Shown piece by piece: positions 46,864-55,853 of a DNA stretch of 64,000 nt. Source of the DNA: Ascochyta rabiei (lineage: Eukaryota > Ascomycota > Dothideomycetes > Pleosporales > Didymellaceae); the NCBI RefSeq assembly GCF_004011695.2, contig NC_082424.1:930001-994000 (forward strand), written 5' to 3'. Made by a program: the position numbers and the translations under genes. The notes below the pieces were generated by a model. The model worked only from the letters and a program-made list of their open reading frames with translations. It had not been told where the DNA came from and did no database searches. Position 1 is the first letter of the stretch, and each line of letters opens with the position of its first letter.

Positions 46864-48003
46864 ATGGCATCCCATGCATTGCGCCTCCCACGACCTTTCG
46901 CCGACATGCCACGCGCAGCTCTCATGTATCCCTTTGCAACCCCCATCGAGCCCCTCAAGAACCTCACCGCCCACATGTCGCGACAGTCCAGTAGCAAGAT
47001 GCCCAATCTATGGATTAAACATGAAGACACGAACAGTGCGCTTGCCTACGGCGGCAACAAGGTGCGCAAACTCGAATACGTCATGGCCGATGCGATAGCC
47101 AAGAAAGCGACTCATCTTGTAACTGTAGGCGGGGTACAGAGCAACAGCCAGCGGCAAGTCACTGCAGCAGGGAATCGATTCGGGATGAAGACGGTCCTCA
47201 CGCCGGATCCGAGGATTGGAAATCCATCGGCCAAGGACCGAGATGCCTACGAGCATGTGGGCAACGTGCAGATCAACGCGGTACTGGGGGCGCAGTGGAA
47301 GCCTTCTACTCCAGAAGACAAGGTAGAGGCGAATGCAGAAGGTGGAGACGGGCTGGCGTATGAGGTGGCTGCGAGGAGGGAAATGGCGAGAGTCAAGGCT
47401 GAGGGTGGGACACCGTACTTCATACCATCGGGTGCGAGCCTGCATTCGCTGGGTGGCCTGGGGTTTGCAAGATGGGCTTTTGAGTTGGAAGAGCAAGAGA
47501 AAGAGCTGGGAATCATTTTTGATGCGGTTATTGTGTCGACGGCGAGTGGAAGTACGTTGGGTGGCATGGTGGCCGGGTTCAAGTTGATCCATCAGGCTGG
47601 CAACAGCGAGGATAGTGCGACTAAGAAGAGGCTTATTGGGATTCAAGCTACAAGCTGCGATTTGAAGGAGACGGCGAGGGTGGTGCTGGTGTCAGCACGC
47701 AACACAGCCAAGCTGATAGGTGTGCAAGAAGATGACATCAATGCGGACGATTTCGAGCTTGACGGACGCTTCAATGCAGGATCGTACGGCTACCTCAATG
47801 AAGACACAAGGGCCGCAATCAAGCTACTTGCGAGCACAGAAGGAATTCTGACCGACCCAGTTTACACAGGCAAGGCTGTCGCAGGGCTTCTTGGCCTGGC
47901 ACGAGAGGGGGCTTTCAGCGAGGCAAAGAACGTTTTGTTTGTTCATACTGGAGGCACACCGGTCTTGTCAGCCTACCCGTCGTTACATGGATCAGATACG
48001 TAG
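46864..48003 (+). CDS. PLP-dependent ACC deaminase/D-cysteine desulfhydrase family enzyme
   Basis: The 379-residue protein starts at the ATG at 46864, which gives the usual N-terminus (PLKNLT, LWIKHEDTNSALAYGGNKVR). Lys66 in GGNKVRKLEY is the PLP lysine, and VGGVQSNSQRQV carries the active-site Ser93. In ACC deaminase the substrate-selecting residues are Glu in DPVYEGK and Leu in HLGG; here they are Thr335 (DPVYTGK) and Thr362 (HTGG). Plant D-cysteine desulfhydrase has Ser and Thr at these places, so breakdown of D-cysteine to pyruvate, H2S and ammonia is more likely than ACC breakdown. The frame is open upstream to 46648, overlapping the F-box gene, but that part looks like leader. The gene is intronless and converges on the esterase gene 53 bp away. 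Confidence 0.85.
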   Translation: MASHALRLPRPFADMPRAALMYPFATPIEPLKNLTAHMSRQSSSKMPNLWIKHEDTNSALAYGGNKVRKLEYVMADAIAKKATHLVTVGGVQSNSQRQVTAAGNRFGMKTVLTPDPRIGNPSAKDRDAYEHVGNVQINAVLGAQWKPSTPEDKVEANAEGGDGLAYEVAARREMARVKAEGGTPYFIPSGASLHSLGGLGFARWAFELEEQEKELGIIFDAVIVSTASGSTLGGMVAGFKLIHQAGNSEDSATKKRLIGIQATSCDLKETARVVLVSARNTAKLIGVQEDDINADDFELDGRFNAGSYGYLNEDTRAAIKLLASTEGILTDPVYTGKAVAGLLGLAREGAFSEAKNVLFVHTGGTPVLSAYPSLHGSDT

Positions 48004-48056
48004 TGGAATGGTTTTGAATGTATGATCCTGAGTCTTTCGAGCTGGCTTCCCTTCTC

Positions 48057-49139
48057 TCACCATTTCAATACCGCCTGGATGGCAGCTGCTAGCACCTTGC
48101 CTTCTGTGGCGTGGGTTGCGGCATTGGGATGATAATCACACCCAACATCACTGCCCTGGCTTGGCCAATCCACGAAATGCGCCTTTACGCCCAACTGCTT
48201 GATCGCATCCTGTAAGGCCTTGGTCTGGTTCGTCTTTTGCGCATCCGCCGCTGTCGGGAAGCTGTCGCTCAGCATGGGGCTGTTGAGCAGGAAGAATTGT
48301 GCTGCGGGATGGTGGGACTGGATCTGCTTGACGAACTTGACGAGTGCGGTTGTGAATACAGAGGGGCTGAGGACTTCACGCGCAGCGTACGATTGACCTT
48401 GTGCGTTGTAGCCGAGGTAGCTCCAGTCGTTTGTGCCCAAGTTGATGACGACAGCGCTGGGCTCCCAAGAAGAAGGAAATGGATAGCTGCCGCTGGCATC
48501 GTTGGCACCGTAGCGGGTGTAGAGTTCGGGGATGACGGGGCTGGTGTCAGGAGTCGTAGACGCGATGTTACGAACGAGGCCTTTGCCGCTCCATGCGATA
48601 ACCTGGTAGTCAGCACGGAGTGCGTTAGCTGCCAGGAAGCCGTATGTCTTCGGGTTATCCGTCACGGCGGCGTTGTTGGTGCATGGGTTGGTGCCATCGA
48701 GGCCGTATCCGACAGTGATGGAGTCGCCAATGATTTCGATTTGGCGGCTTGGGGCTTTTTCCGCAACAAAAGAGCCGTCTGTGGTAACAGTGCTGATGGA
48801 AACTGTGCCGAGCGCTGTCTCGGATCGTCTGCGCAGGACGACAGTATGGGTGCCCTTTGCGAGATTGGAAATGGAGACGGTAGCATTGACGACCTTTGCA
48901 ATCTCGGTGGGTGCTTTGCCATCGACAATCAAGTCGAAACTGTTGTCACCAACTATGTTGGCAAGATTGATGGTGGCAGAAGTTCCCTTGAAAGTGAAAG
49001 AGATACCTGTACCGGGCCAAGTGAGCTCTTTGGATGCTGGGTTGACTCGGCCAAGAAACCGGTAGCCAGCAGCGGACGCTGCAGCGGGCGCTGGTATGGC
49101 TGTGGCAAGGCCAACAAACAACAGAAGCGGAATGTACAT
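48057..49139 (-). CDS. Secreted SGNH esterase, CE2-like (acetyl esterase of plant polysaccharides)
   Basis: A 360-residue intronless protein with a signal peptide (MYIPLLLFVGLATAIPAPAA). The first 120 or so residues are a beta-sandwich-like domain (GYRFLGRVNP, WPGTGISFTFKG, FDLIVDG, GTHTVVLRRRSE), as in carbohydrate esterase family 2. The SGNH hydrolase domain follows: Ser140 in IIGDSITVGYG, Gly185 in WSGKG, Asn237 in NLGTNDW and the likely base His337 in GCDYHPNAATH. The arrangement fits deacetylation of xylan or other hemicellulose outside the cell. A TATA-like TTATAA lies about 110 bp upstream (49,253-49,258). Nothing looks broken. Confidence 0.87.
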   Translation of the reverse strand: MYIPLLLFVGLATAIPAPAAASAAGYRFLGRVNPASKELTWPGTGISFTFKGTSATINLANIVGDNSFDLIVDGKAPTEIAKVVNATVSISNLAKGTHTVVLRRRSETALGTVSISTVTTDGSFVAEKAPSRQIEIIGDSITVGYGLDGTNPCTNNAAVTDNPKTYGFLAANALRADYQVIAWSGKGLVRNIASTTPDTSPVIPELYTRYGANDASGSYPFPSSWEPSAVVINLGTNDWSYLGYNAQGQSYAAREVLSPSVFTTALVKFVKQIQSHHPAAQFFLLNSPMLSDSFPTAADAQKTNQTKALQDAIKQLGVKAHFVDWPSQGSDVGCDYHPNAATHATEGKVLAAAIQAVLKW

Positions 49140-49906
49140 GTTAACAGAGGAAGCTCAGGACGAAGGAGAATGGAGATGGGTTGATCAGACGGCTGGACCC
49201 AGGCTGTTCGTTCTCTTGGAACCGTTAATTACACGAGGAGAGCGGCCTCTCTTATAACAAGTCACGTCAATGCACGCTACAGAACCGTGTGTTATTCCTC
49301 CGTTACAACAAGTCATGTCACGAGCACTATGAAAAGATTGAAGATCGTAGTGAGGTTCATGCGGGCTCCATAGGAGCGAACAGCCGGCTCGTCTATTTCA
49401 CAATTAGCGAGTGGGGCCGGAGGCAGGATGCGCGCTCCTGATTGGCTGTGGTAGATTACCGCCGGTGCAAAGGACACACAACGTCGATCTAGTCTGGTAC
49501 GCGAGGTAGATGGTGCACGTCAGGTACGGAACACGGGCTCCGTCTTACCTCGAAGCGGCCAGGAGCTTGCTTCCAGAAGAATGACGATGGGGCGTGTCGC
49601 CGGATATGCGGAGACAGGCGGAAAGAAAAGTGGGTCGCGAGGTTGTGAGCCAAATTGGCACAGCAGGAGGCTTGGTGAGGTGCAGATGGGAGGTGCAGTG
49701 TTTATGGGTGTGCCAGTGAGAAGCTTTGTGCTCAGCAAATAGGGGAGTAGAGATGCAACGGCTGCTCGGTGCGTAGGATGGCTTGGTATATGGTACATGC
49801 ACTGACGGCTGATGGCTTAGTATATGGTATAGACACTGACAGTCGCTGGTCGTGCGGCGGGGTGGTTATGGCGGACCGAACTCCTCACTTGGTTGCTGCC
49901 TACGTC
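49140..49906. other. Intergenic: promoter of the esterase and 3' flank of the next gene
   Basis: No gene recognised. Short open frames occur on both strands without motifs. A small direct repeat (GATGGCTTGGTATATGGTA at about 49,777 and GATGGCTTAGTATATGGTA at about 49,811) is the only local structure I noticed. Confidence 0.5.
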
Positions 49907-50821
49907 CTACTGGGTCAGCATTTTCCTCGTGGCGCCCTCCATCCACAGCTTCGTGTACCACCGGTGGGCCAGCTGGAAGTTCCAGGGCAGGGGATCAAGA
50001 TCCTTGCCGTCGGGGGTGGTGTTGACAAAGACGCTCTTTAGATGGAATGTGGCCGTGTCCTTTGCGTCGTCTGTCGAGACCTCCATGGAGAAGAGGCCGT
50101 CCGAGGCGCGGTGATGTTGGTTTAGAGGCGAGTCACCGCAGCGGACGACGACCTTAGCGCGTCAGTCAGGGAGGAGTGGGAAGAGTTGTAAGAGCCGAGG
50201 GAATTGCGAGAGTTGAAGGAGTGGAAGGAGTTGAGGGAATTGAGAGAGTTCAAGGAGTTGAGGGTTGTAGAGAACTGGGTGAGCGCATGAGACAACATGA
50301 CGTACCTTGTTGGGAGCGTGCTCGACCACCTCAAAGTGGTCGGTAATCTTCTCGCCGACGGGGTACTCGCTCGCCTCCAGCTGCTTGAGGTCCCAGAGGT
50401 GGTCTTGGCGGCCCGGCAGCGCGCGGTACTTGCGCTCGAGGAAGCGGCGCTGCACGCGGAAGCCGATGCCGCTCCAGATGCCGCGGCAGAAGTCGGTGGT
50501 GAGGCGGTCGACGGGCACCGCGTCGCCGTCCTTGAGGCCATAGCGCGCCCGGAAGGGCTGCAGGGGCAGCGTCTTGACGGCGTGGTCGATGCAGACGGGC
50601 TTGTTGCGGAGCGGGTTGTGCCTCTGGGCGACGGGCGTGGCGAGATCGGGCGAGGTGGTGTCGTAGGGCACGAAGCTGGTGTTGCGCGTGTAGAAGCTGA
50701 AGACGGAGTAGCCGAGCAGTGCATTTGCGCCTGCCGCGCCTGCGAGACCGAGCACGACGCCAAACAGGCGCTTCGTCCCGGAGATGCGTTTGAACTCGGG
50801 CGGCGGCGAGATTGTGTTCAT
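49907..50821 (-). CDS. Conserved-looking small membrane protein of unknown function
   Basis: Two exons, 50306-50821 and 49907-50152, joined in phase 0 across a 153-bp GT-AG intron, give 253 residues: VVEHAPNK joins VVVRCGDSPL. The start at 50821 follows from the change from a Thr-repeat leader to normal sequence (MNTISPPPEFKRISG). Residues 18-43 (LFGVVLGLAGAAGANALLGY) are one membrane segment, so the protein is probably anchored by its N-terminus. The rest has many conserved-looking aromatic and charged residues (RGIWSGIGFRVQRRFLERKY; WNFQLAHRWYTKLW) but no motif I can name. The intron carries short AGTTGAGGGAATTG-type repeats. Mitochondrial or ER location is possible but not shown. Confidence 0.72.
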
Positions 50822-51357
50822 GACGGCGGCGGTGGTCTGGTGACTTGGATTGCGCTCGTCTGCAGTCGTCGTCGTTGTTGTTGTTGTCGTTGTTGTCGTT
50901 GTCGTTGTTGTTGTTGTTGTTGTTGTTGTCGTCGTCGTCGTCGTTGTCGTCGTTGTTGTTGTCGTCGTCGTCCTCGTCCTCGTCGTCCTCGTCGTCCTCA
51001 CCTGACCGCGGTGAGCTGAGCTGGATTGAGTTTTGGTGGAGCTTGGGCCGCCCGCTCGGAGTTAGGGATTAGAACGAGGGCTGGGACGCATGGACGGTGG
51101 CTACCAGCAAAAGGCGTGCGAGTCCACTCTAGAGTCCAGACAACTAACTGCACAGAACGTTTGAACTGGGAGTGTGGCACACTTGAGCTGGGAGCACAAG
51201 ATATGAGAAGAGGGAGCACGTGACATGGGAATAAGGAGTACATGGCATGGGAACAGGGAGTACATGGAACAGGGAGCACGTCGACGGTCGACTGCTCTGT
51301 GGTCATCGAGTCACGCTTCAACTTCTCTTGTCTACCCCTAATGCACTACTTGTACAC
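50822..51357. other. Intergenic between BFR2 and the membrane protein gene
   Basis: Contains the trinucleotide tract described next and then ordinary sequence with a cluster of ACATGG/GGGAGCAC/GGGAGTAC near-repeats at about 51,200-51,280. No gene seen; it should hold the promoter of the minus-strand membrane protein gene. Confidence 0.5.
50865..50998. repeat. GTT/GTC trinucleotide microsatellite, about 134 bp
   Basis: An almost unbroken run of GTC and GTT triplets, ending in GTC/CTC. On the minus strand it reads ACN, poly-threonine, in frame with the membrane protein gene that starts 44 bp further on, but no ATG precedes it, so it is most likely 5' leader. Confidence 0.9.
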
Positions 51358-52919
51358 TCAGCTTCTAAACAACATGAGCCCTGCCTCCTCGGCTGCCCCC
51401 TCGCTCTCCGCCTCGCTCTCGACATCCTCCTCGCCCAGCCTCAGTCGCTTGCCGAACAGGCTCCCAAACAGCTCGTCCCTCTGCCTCTCCCCCCACTCCC
51501 CGCGCTCCTCGGGTGCCATGAAGTTCTGCAGCTTCTCCTGCACCGTGTAGCGTAGCCGTCTGCCCTTGCTGGCCTTGGTGTCCACCACCTTCTTGGTCCT
51601 GGCTTCTCTCGCCACCTGCCAGGGTGCCTGCACCACAAACTCGGACGTGCCATTGGCATTCGCGTCCGCTGATCGCTGCTCCAGCAGCTCCTTGAGGAGC
51701 AGCCCGTAAAAGTCCGCGTCGTCGTAGATGGCAGCGTCGGGCTGCGCGCCCTTGTGGGCAGATTGCAGCGGGGCGCACGAGCGCGGTGTCTGCGTGCGCG
51801 TCACGAGGTGCGCCGATGTGAGTTGAGAGTCGAGCACCTCGGTGAGCGTCTGCTGTGCCGAGGCGTTGAGGCGAGCTTTGTTGTTGGTGACGGTCGTGGC
51901 TTTGGTCTTGTTGGACCACCGCTCGAGGACCGCCTTCCTGTGCGGCAGCGCCGACTTCTCCGTGCCGCGTATCGAAGCCCACATGTCGGCTGACGACGTG
52001 TCGGCATCGAACGCCGTGCGCTTGCGCTTCTCGCCTGTCCGGGATTCCTCTAGTGAGATGCGCAGGTCGGTCAGGTTGTTGAGCAGCGTGAGGGCAGCTG
52101 CTTCAGCCGCCGAGACGGATGCATCGGGCGCCGTTTCCTCCTTGTACGGCTTGGCCAGCATCGAGTTGGTCGAGATAAGCGCCTTCTGCAGCCGGATGCG
52201 CGTGTTCAGCAGCGTATCGAATGTCTTGCGCTGCGTCTTCACCGCCTGGCCCTTGGCCACGTCCGACTGCGCTCCGGCGGCGAGCGTCGAGGTGAGCGAC
52301 TTGGCGTCTTTCATGAGGTCACGCACAGCGGCGCCTGACTTTGCGTCGTCGCCAGACTCATCGTCAGTGTCGTCGTCTTCCGAGTCTTCTGCAGCGTCCA
52401 TATCCACGTCTTCATCGCTGTCGTCTTTGTCATCCTCATCATCATCCTCCTCGTCTTCAGAGTCTTCTTGTCCGTCGATCAGAGCGTTCAGTCCCTCGGA
52501 GAAGTCTGCCTCTTCGCTGCCCTCTTCACTCCCTTCTTCACTCCCCTCCTCACTCCCCTCCTCGCTATCCTCCTCGCTATCCATGTCGTCGTCGAAGCCC
52601 TTGGCGAAGGGGTCGTCACTATCACTATTCTCAAGGTCCTGACGGCTGACGCCCTTTCCTGCATACTGCTTGCCGAGGGGCACAACTTCCTTCTTGCGCA
52701 GCTTGCTCTTGCCAACATCAACGTAGTGCTCGCGCCCCGCGTTTGTATCGTCGTGTACATCAGAAAGGTCGGCATCGGAGCGCTCGTCTTCGCTTGAGCT
52801 GGGCGCGGGATCGAGTAACGACTCGGGGTCAAAGTCTGCCGTGTGTCAGCACCACCCTTATGTGACGTACGACTGTGCGACTGACCTCTCATCTTGGACT
52901 TGCCCATGTTGCGTGCCAT
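51358..52919 (-). CDS. BFR2: BFR2/AATF, nucleolar ribosome biogenesis factor
   Basis: A small first exon (52886-52919, MARNMGKSKMR) is joined by a GTCAGT...CAG intron of 50 bp to the main exon (51358-52835), giving 503 residues. BFR2/AATF belongs to the early small-subunit processome and is needed for 18S rRNA maturation in the nucleolus. The first 160 residues are acidic with runs of Ser, Glu and Asp (a SEEG motif repeated four times near residues 101-116). The AATF core follows (LQKALISTNSMLAKPYK; MWASIRGTEKSALPHRKAVL; RWSNKTK), then the C-terminal TRAUB region (DADFYGLLLKELLEQ; VDTKASKGRRLRYTVQEKL; MAPEERGEWGERQRDELFGS). It is transcribed away from IND1. Confidence 0.92.
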
Positions 52920-53091
52920 GTGTGGTGGTTGCAGAGACAGGCGTGTGTGTGCGTGTGTGCAATCGCAAACTTCCTTCCCAAACTTCAAAGTGCCCCACTT
53001 AAAAGTTGCAGGCACGTCGGTCGGACCTGCCTTTCTCCACCTCCGAGGCGCGTCACCTCCGACATGGCCGCAGCCACGACGACTCGATACC
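52920..53091. promoter_or_regulatory. Divergent promoter shared by BFR2 and IND1
   Basis: Only 172 bp separate the start codons of the two divergent genes, so both promoters and leaders must fit or overlap here. No TATA box; a GTGTGTGTGCGTGTGTG run lies at about 52,943-52,959. Confidence 0.6.
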
Positions 53092-54155
53092 ATGTGGAAA
53101 CCACGGTTGTTCTCGACGTTGCGCTGTCTGCAGCATGAGAACCCTCTGGTGAGCCCAACTTACTGTGCGTGATCACCCCACGGCTGACCCCGTCCCCAGG
53201 GACTCCCGCGCTCCGGCGCGCCTCCACAGCTGCCGCGCATGCAACGCGGTCTGCCCCAGAGACGCAGCATCAAGGACGTGAAAAAGATCATCGCCGTCTC
53301 CTCGGCCAAGGGCGGCGTGGGCAAAAGCACTATTGCTGGTTCGTGACACGTCGCTCCTGCCCAAACAGCCCAACACGACGTCATCAGCCTCTCACACACC
53401 GCAGTCAACCTTGCTCTGAGCTTCGCACGGCGGGGCTACAGAGCCGGCATCCTCGACACGGACATCTTCGGCCCATCCATACCCACTCTGCTCAATCTGT
53501 CCGGCGAACCGCGTCTGTCAGCCAGTCAGTCCGCATCCAATTCCGCTTCTCGGCCCTCGACGTTGACAAAGTGGTAGACAATCAGCTCGTCCCCCTGTCC
53601 AACTATGGCCTCAAGTCCATGTCCATGGGCTACCTCATACCAGAGTCCTCGCCGGTAGCATGGCGCGGTCTTATGGTCATGAAAGCACTGCAACAGCTAC
53701 TCCACGAAGTAGAGTGGGGTGGTCTAGACGTGCTGGTGCTGGACATGCCACCAGGCACTGGCGATGTGCAACTCACCATCACCCAGCAGCTAAACCTTGA
53801 CGGCGCACTCATCGTGTCGACTCCACAAGACCTGTCGCTGAAGGACGCCGTCAAAGGCGTGGAGCTGTTCAACAAGGTCAACGTGAACCTGCTTGGCCTG
53901 GTGTGCAACATGGCTGGATTCAAATGTCCGGGCTGCGGCTCCGTCCACGACATCTTCGGCAACATGAGTAAGATCAGGAACATGTGTTCCAGGTATGACC
54001 TGAAAATGTTGGGTGAGATACCGCTGCACGGTAGCATCAGCGATGATGCTGATCGTGGGAAGCCCACCGTGATCGCAGAACCTGATGGCGAAAGAGCTGC
54101 GGTTTTCCTCCACATCGCACACGAGATAGAAGCCGCCATAAGTATGACCAAGTAG
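53092..54155 (+). CDS. IND1: IND1/NUBPL, mitochondrial P-loop Fe-S protein for complex I
   Basis: Four exons (53092-53148, 53200-53338, 53405-53524, 53578-54155) with introns of 51, 66 and 53 bp give 297 residues. All junctions are GT-AG and keep the frame. The first exon is a mitochondrial presequence ([14 protein letters not shown], with Arg/Lys and no acids). Then come HENPLGLPRSG, the deviant Walker A motif (AKGGVGKST), [26 protein letters not shown], and the CxxC pair FKCPGCG that binds a bridging Fe-S cluster in Mrp/NBP35 proteins. IND1 delivers Fe-S clusters to complex I subunits. Presequence and length separate it from cytosolic NBP35 and CFD1. Confidence 0.93.
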
Positions 54156-54719
54156 CAGCTAGGGTTGAGGCGTTGATGTCCAGCTTCACAGGCGACTACA
54201 AGGGCCAAAGAGCCTCGTCTGCCGTCACTCTCTCCCAATCTGTAATCACTCGCCGTCTTCCGACTCTCCGTGATTTTCCCGTACGTGTGAGGTACAAACA
54301 ACCAGCCTGCATACCAGAGTTCCTCCAACCTTCATCTGCGGGAGATGTTTACTGGCGGCTTGAAGCTATCAACAAGGCCAGTTAAGCCAATCAACGCACA
54401 CTAACACTGCAGAATTCAGGCAGTTTCAGACATGCGCAGACCACTTTGGAGTCTTTTGTCTGCTGCTAAGTTCATAAAATCTGAACTCATTTGAGCTGAC
54501 TACCTCTCCTAGACGCAGGGGATCCGCTTTGATGTTTGTTGCTTCCATAACTCGAGTGTTCTCCTATAACATACGTGCCTTCACATTTCATGCCACCATG
54601 TCCAGTTCCAGCCTTGCTTCGTTGGCGACCGAGCGGTGTTCACTCCCTCGAAGCTTGGCAGCACGCTTCGCCGTCGTCCACTCCGTCGTCATGCAGCACA
54701 CTCTTATTTAGCTCTTGCG
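54156..54719. other. Intergenic, no gene recognised
   Basis: 3' flank of IND1 and 3' flank of the amine oxidase remnant. Only short open frames without motifs. A degraded end of the amine oxidase gene could extend into it, but the normal C-terminus is already reached at 54720. Confidence 0.5.
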
Positions 54720-55589
54720 TCAACGGCGCGACATCGAGTCCCGGTTTAGACGCAAAGAATTCACCGGCTTCAACCCAACCGCCACCTTCTCACAGGGCAT
54801 AACCGGCCAATCCTCAATCCTTGGATTGTGGGTCGATCCAAAAGTATGCCACACCACCAAATCCTCGTTCCTGACTCCCGATTCCTTCTCATCTTCGGCT
54901 CTCTTCTCGATCGCGCTCGCAATGCCTTCGCCGCCCATAGACTGCATCGTATACCTCCCTGATGGAAACACTTCATCCTCACGCTGCTTGGTCACCCACG
55001 CAGCGTGTTGTCCATACTCTGATCGTTTTGCATGGAACGACGAAGGGTGTGCCAGGCGCATCTGGCTGTCCGAAGGGAGCAGCTTAAAACCTACAGGTGT
55101 CTGTGTCATGCTGTTCATCCTCGCCTCGTTGACAATCTTGAAAACGCGATTTTTGGTGACACCGAGGTCAAACCCACCTTCCTTCTCGATGTAGCTTGTA
55201 TGCATCCGGTAACCAATGCCGCCGAAGGGATTTTGCACGGCTGGGTCATCAATCAGCATCGCATGTGACTCCTCAATCACGACCAAGTTTTTGTGACCAT
55301 CGATTGCAGGGTCGATGCGTAAACAGAACAGGTGCTGCTGGTGGCGTGCAAGCACGCCGAGAGTGACAATGGTGCCATAGGGTCGCTTGGGCTCCCCAAG
55401 AGTGATCGGGACGGTCGAGAAGATGCTTGTTGCGCGCACCTCGTAATGGATGGAGGCATCTTAGCCAAGGTGGAAGGCGAAAAGGTACTCATAATTACTG
55501 ACTGTGATGATGGTCTGTAGGACAAGCATGCGGGAGCGCGTCACCACTGCAAGTCCGGTGCGGAAGTTGGTGTGCTTCCACAAAATAGC
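54720..55589 (-). pseudogene. 5'-truncated copper amine oxidase relic
   Basis: Codes the last 289 or so residues of a peroxisomal-type copper amine oxidase, with about half the protein missing. From 55589 it reads AILWKHTNFRTG, VVTRSRMLVLQTIITVSNYE (the Tyr of NYE is the precursor of the topaquinone cofactor), then FAFHLG, a TAA stop at 55461-55463 where Gln is expected, DASIHYEVRATSIFSTVPI and VLARHQQHLFCLRIDPAIDG. The family has HQH copper ligands; here the first His is Gln. The C-terminal His region THNPRIEDWPVMP is kept. A possible intron acceptor (CCCTGCAG) precedes 55589, but upstream sequence lacks the rest, and the next gene starts at 55854. It is a dead fragment. Confidence 0.85.
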
Positions 55590-55853
55590 ACTGCAGGGAA
55601 GTGGGGATGAACGTGCTGATGACGTAACGCCACTGACACTCCACGAAGGCACGTGTACACGAACACGCCCAGAGACCTCCGGTAAATCCCCGCACCGCAG
55701 CTGCACGGAACCCTCGTGCACATATCAGCGCACACCCAGCAGAACGACCGAGTGTTGGCGTGGTCACCACCTCCATACGTACATCTTGTTTGAGACGTCT
55801 TGTGTCGAGCCTTTCTGCGCCGCGCACCGCGCACTGCGCACCCCGTCGTCAGC

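Noticed and set aside
48237..49184. Plus-strand open frame of 315 codons
   Set aside because: It is the reverse of the SGNH esterase gene, whose minus-strand frame has a signal peptide and all catalytic motifs.
50297..51072. Plus-strand open frames rich in Cys/Arg or Ser/Leu opposite the membrane protein gene
   Set aside because: They are shadow frames of the minus-strand gene and of the trinucleotide tract.
51842..52642. Plus-strand Ser-rich open frame of 266 codons
   Set aside because: It is the complement of the acidic Glu/Asp/Ser repeat of BFR2, which has clear family motifs on the minus strand.
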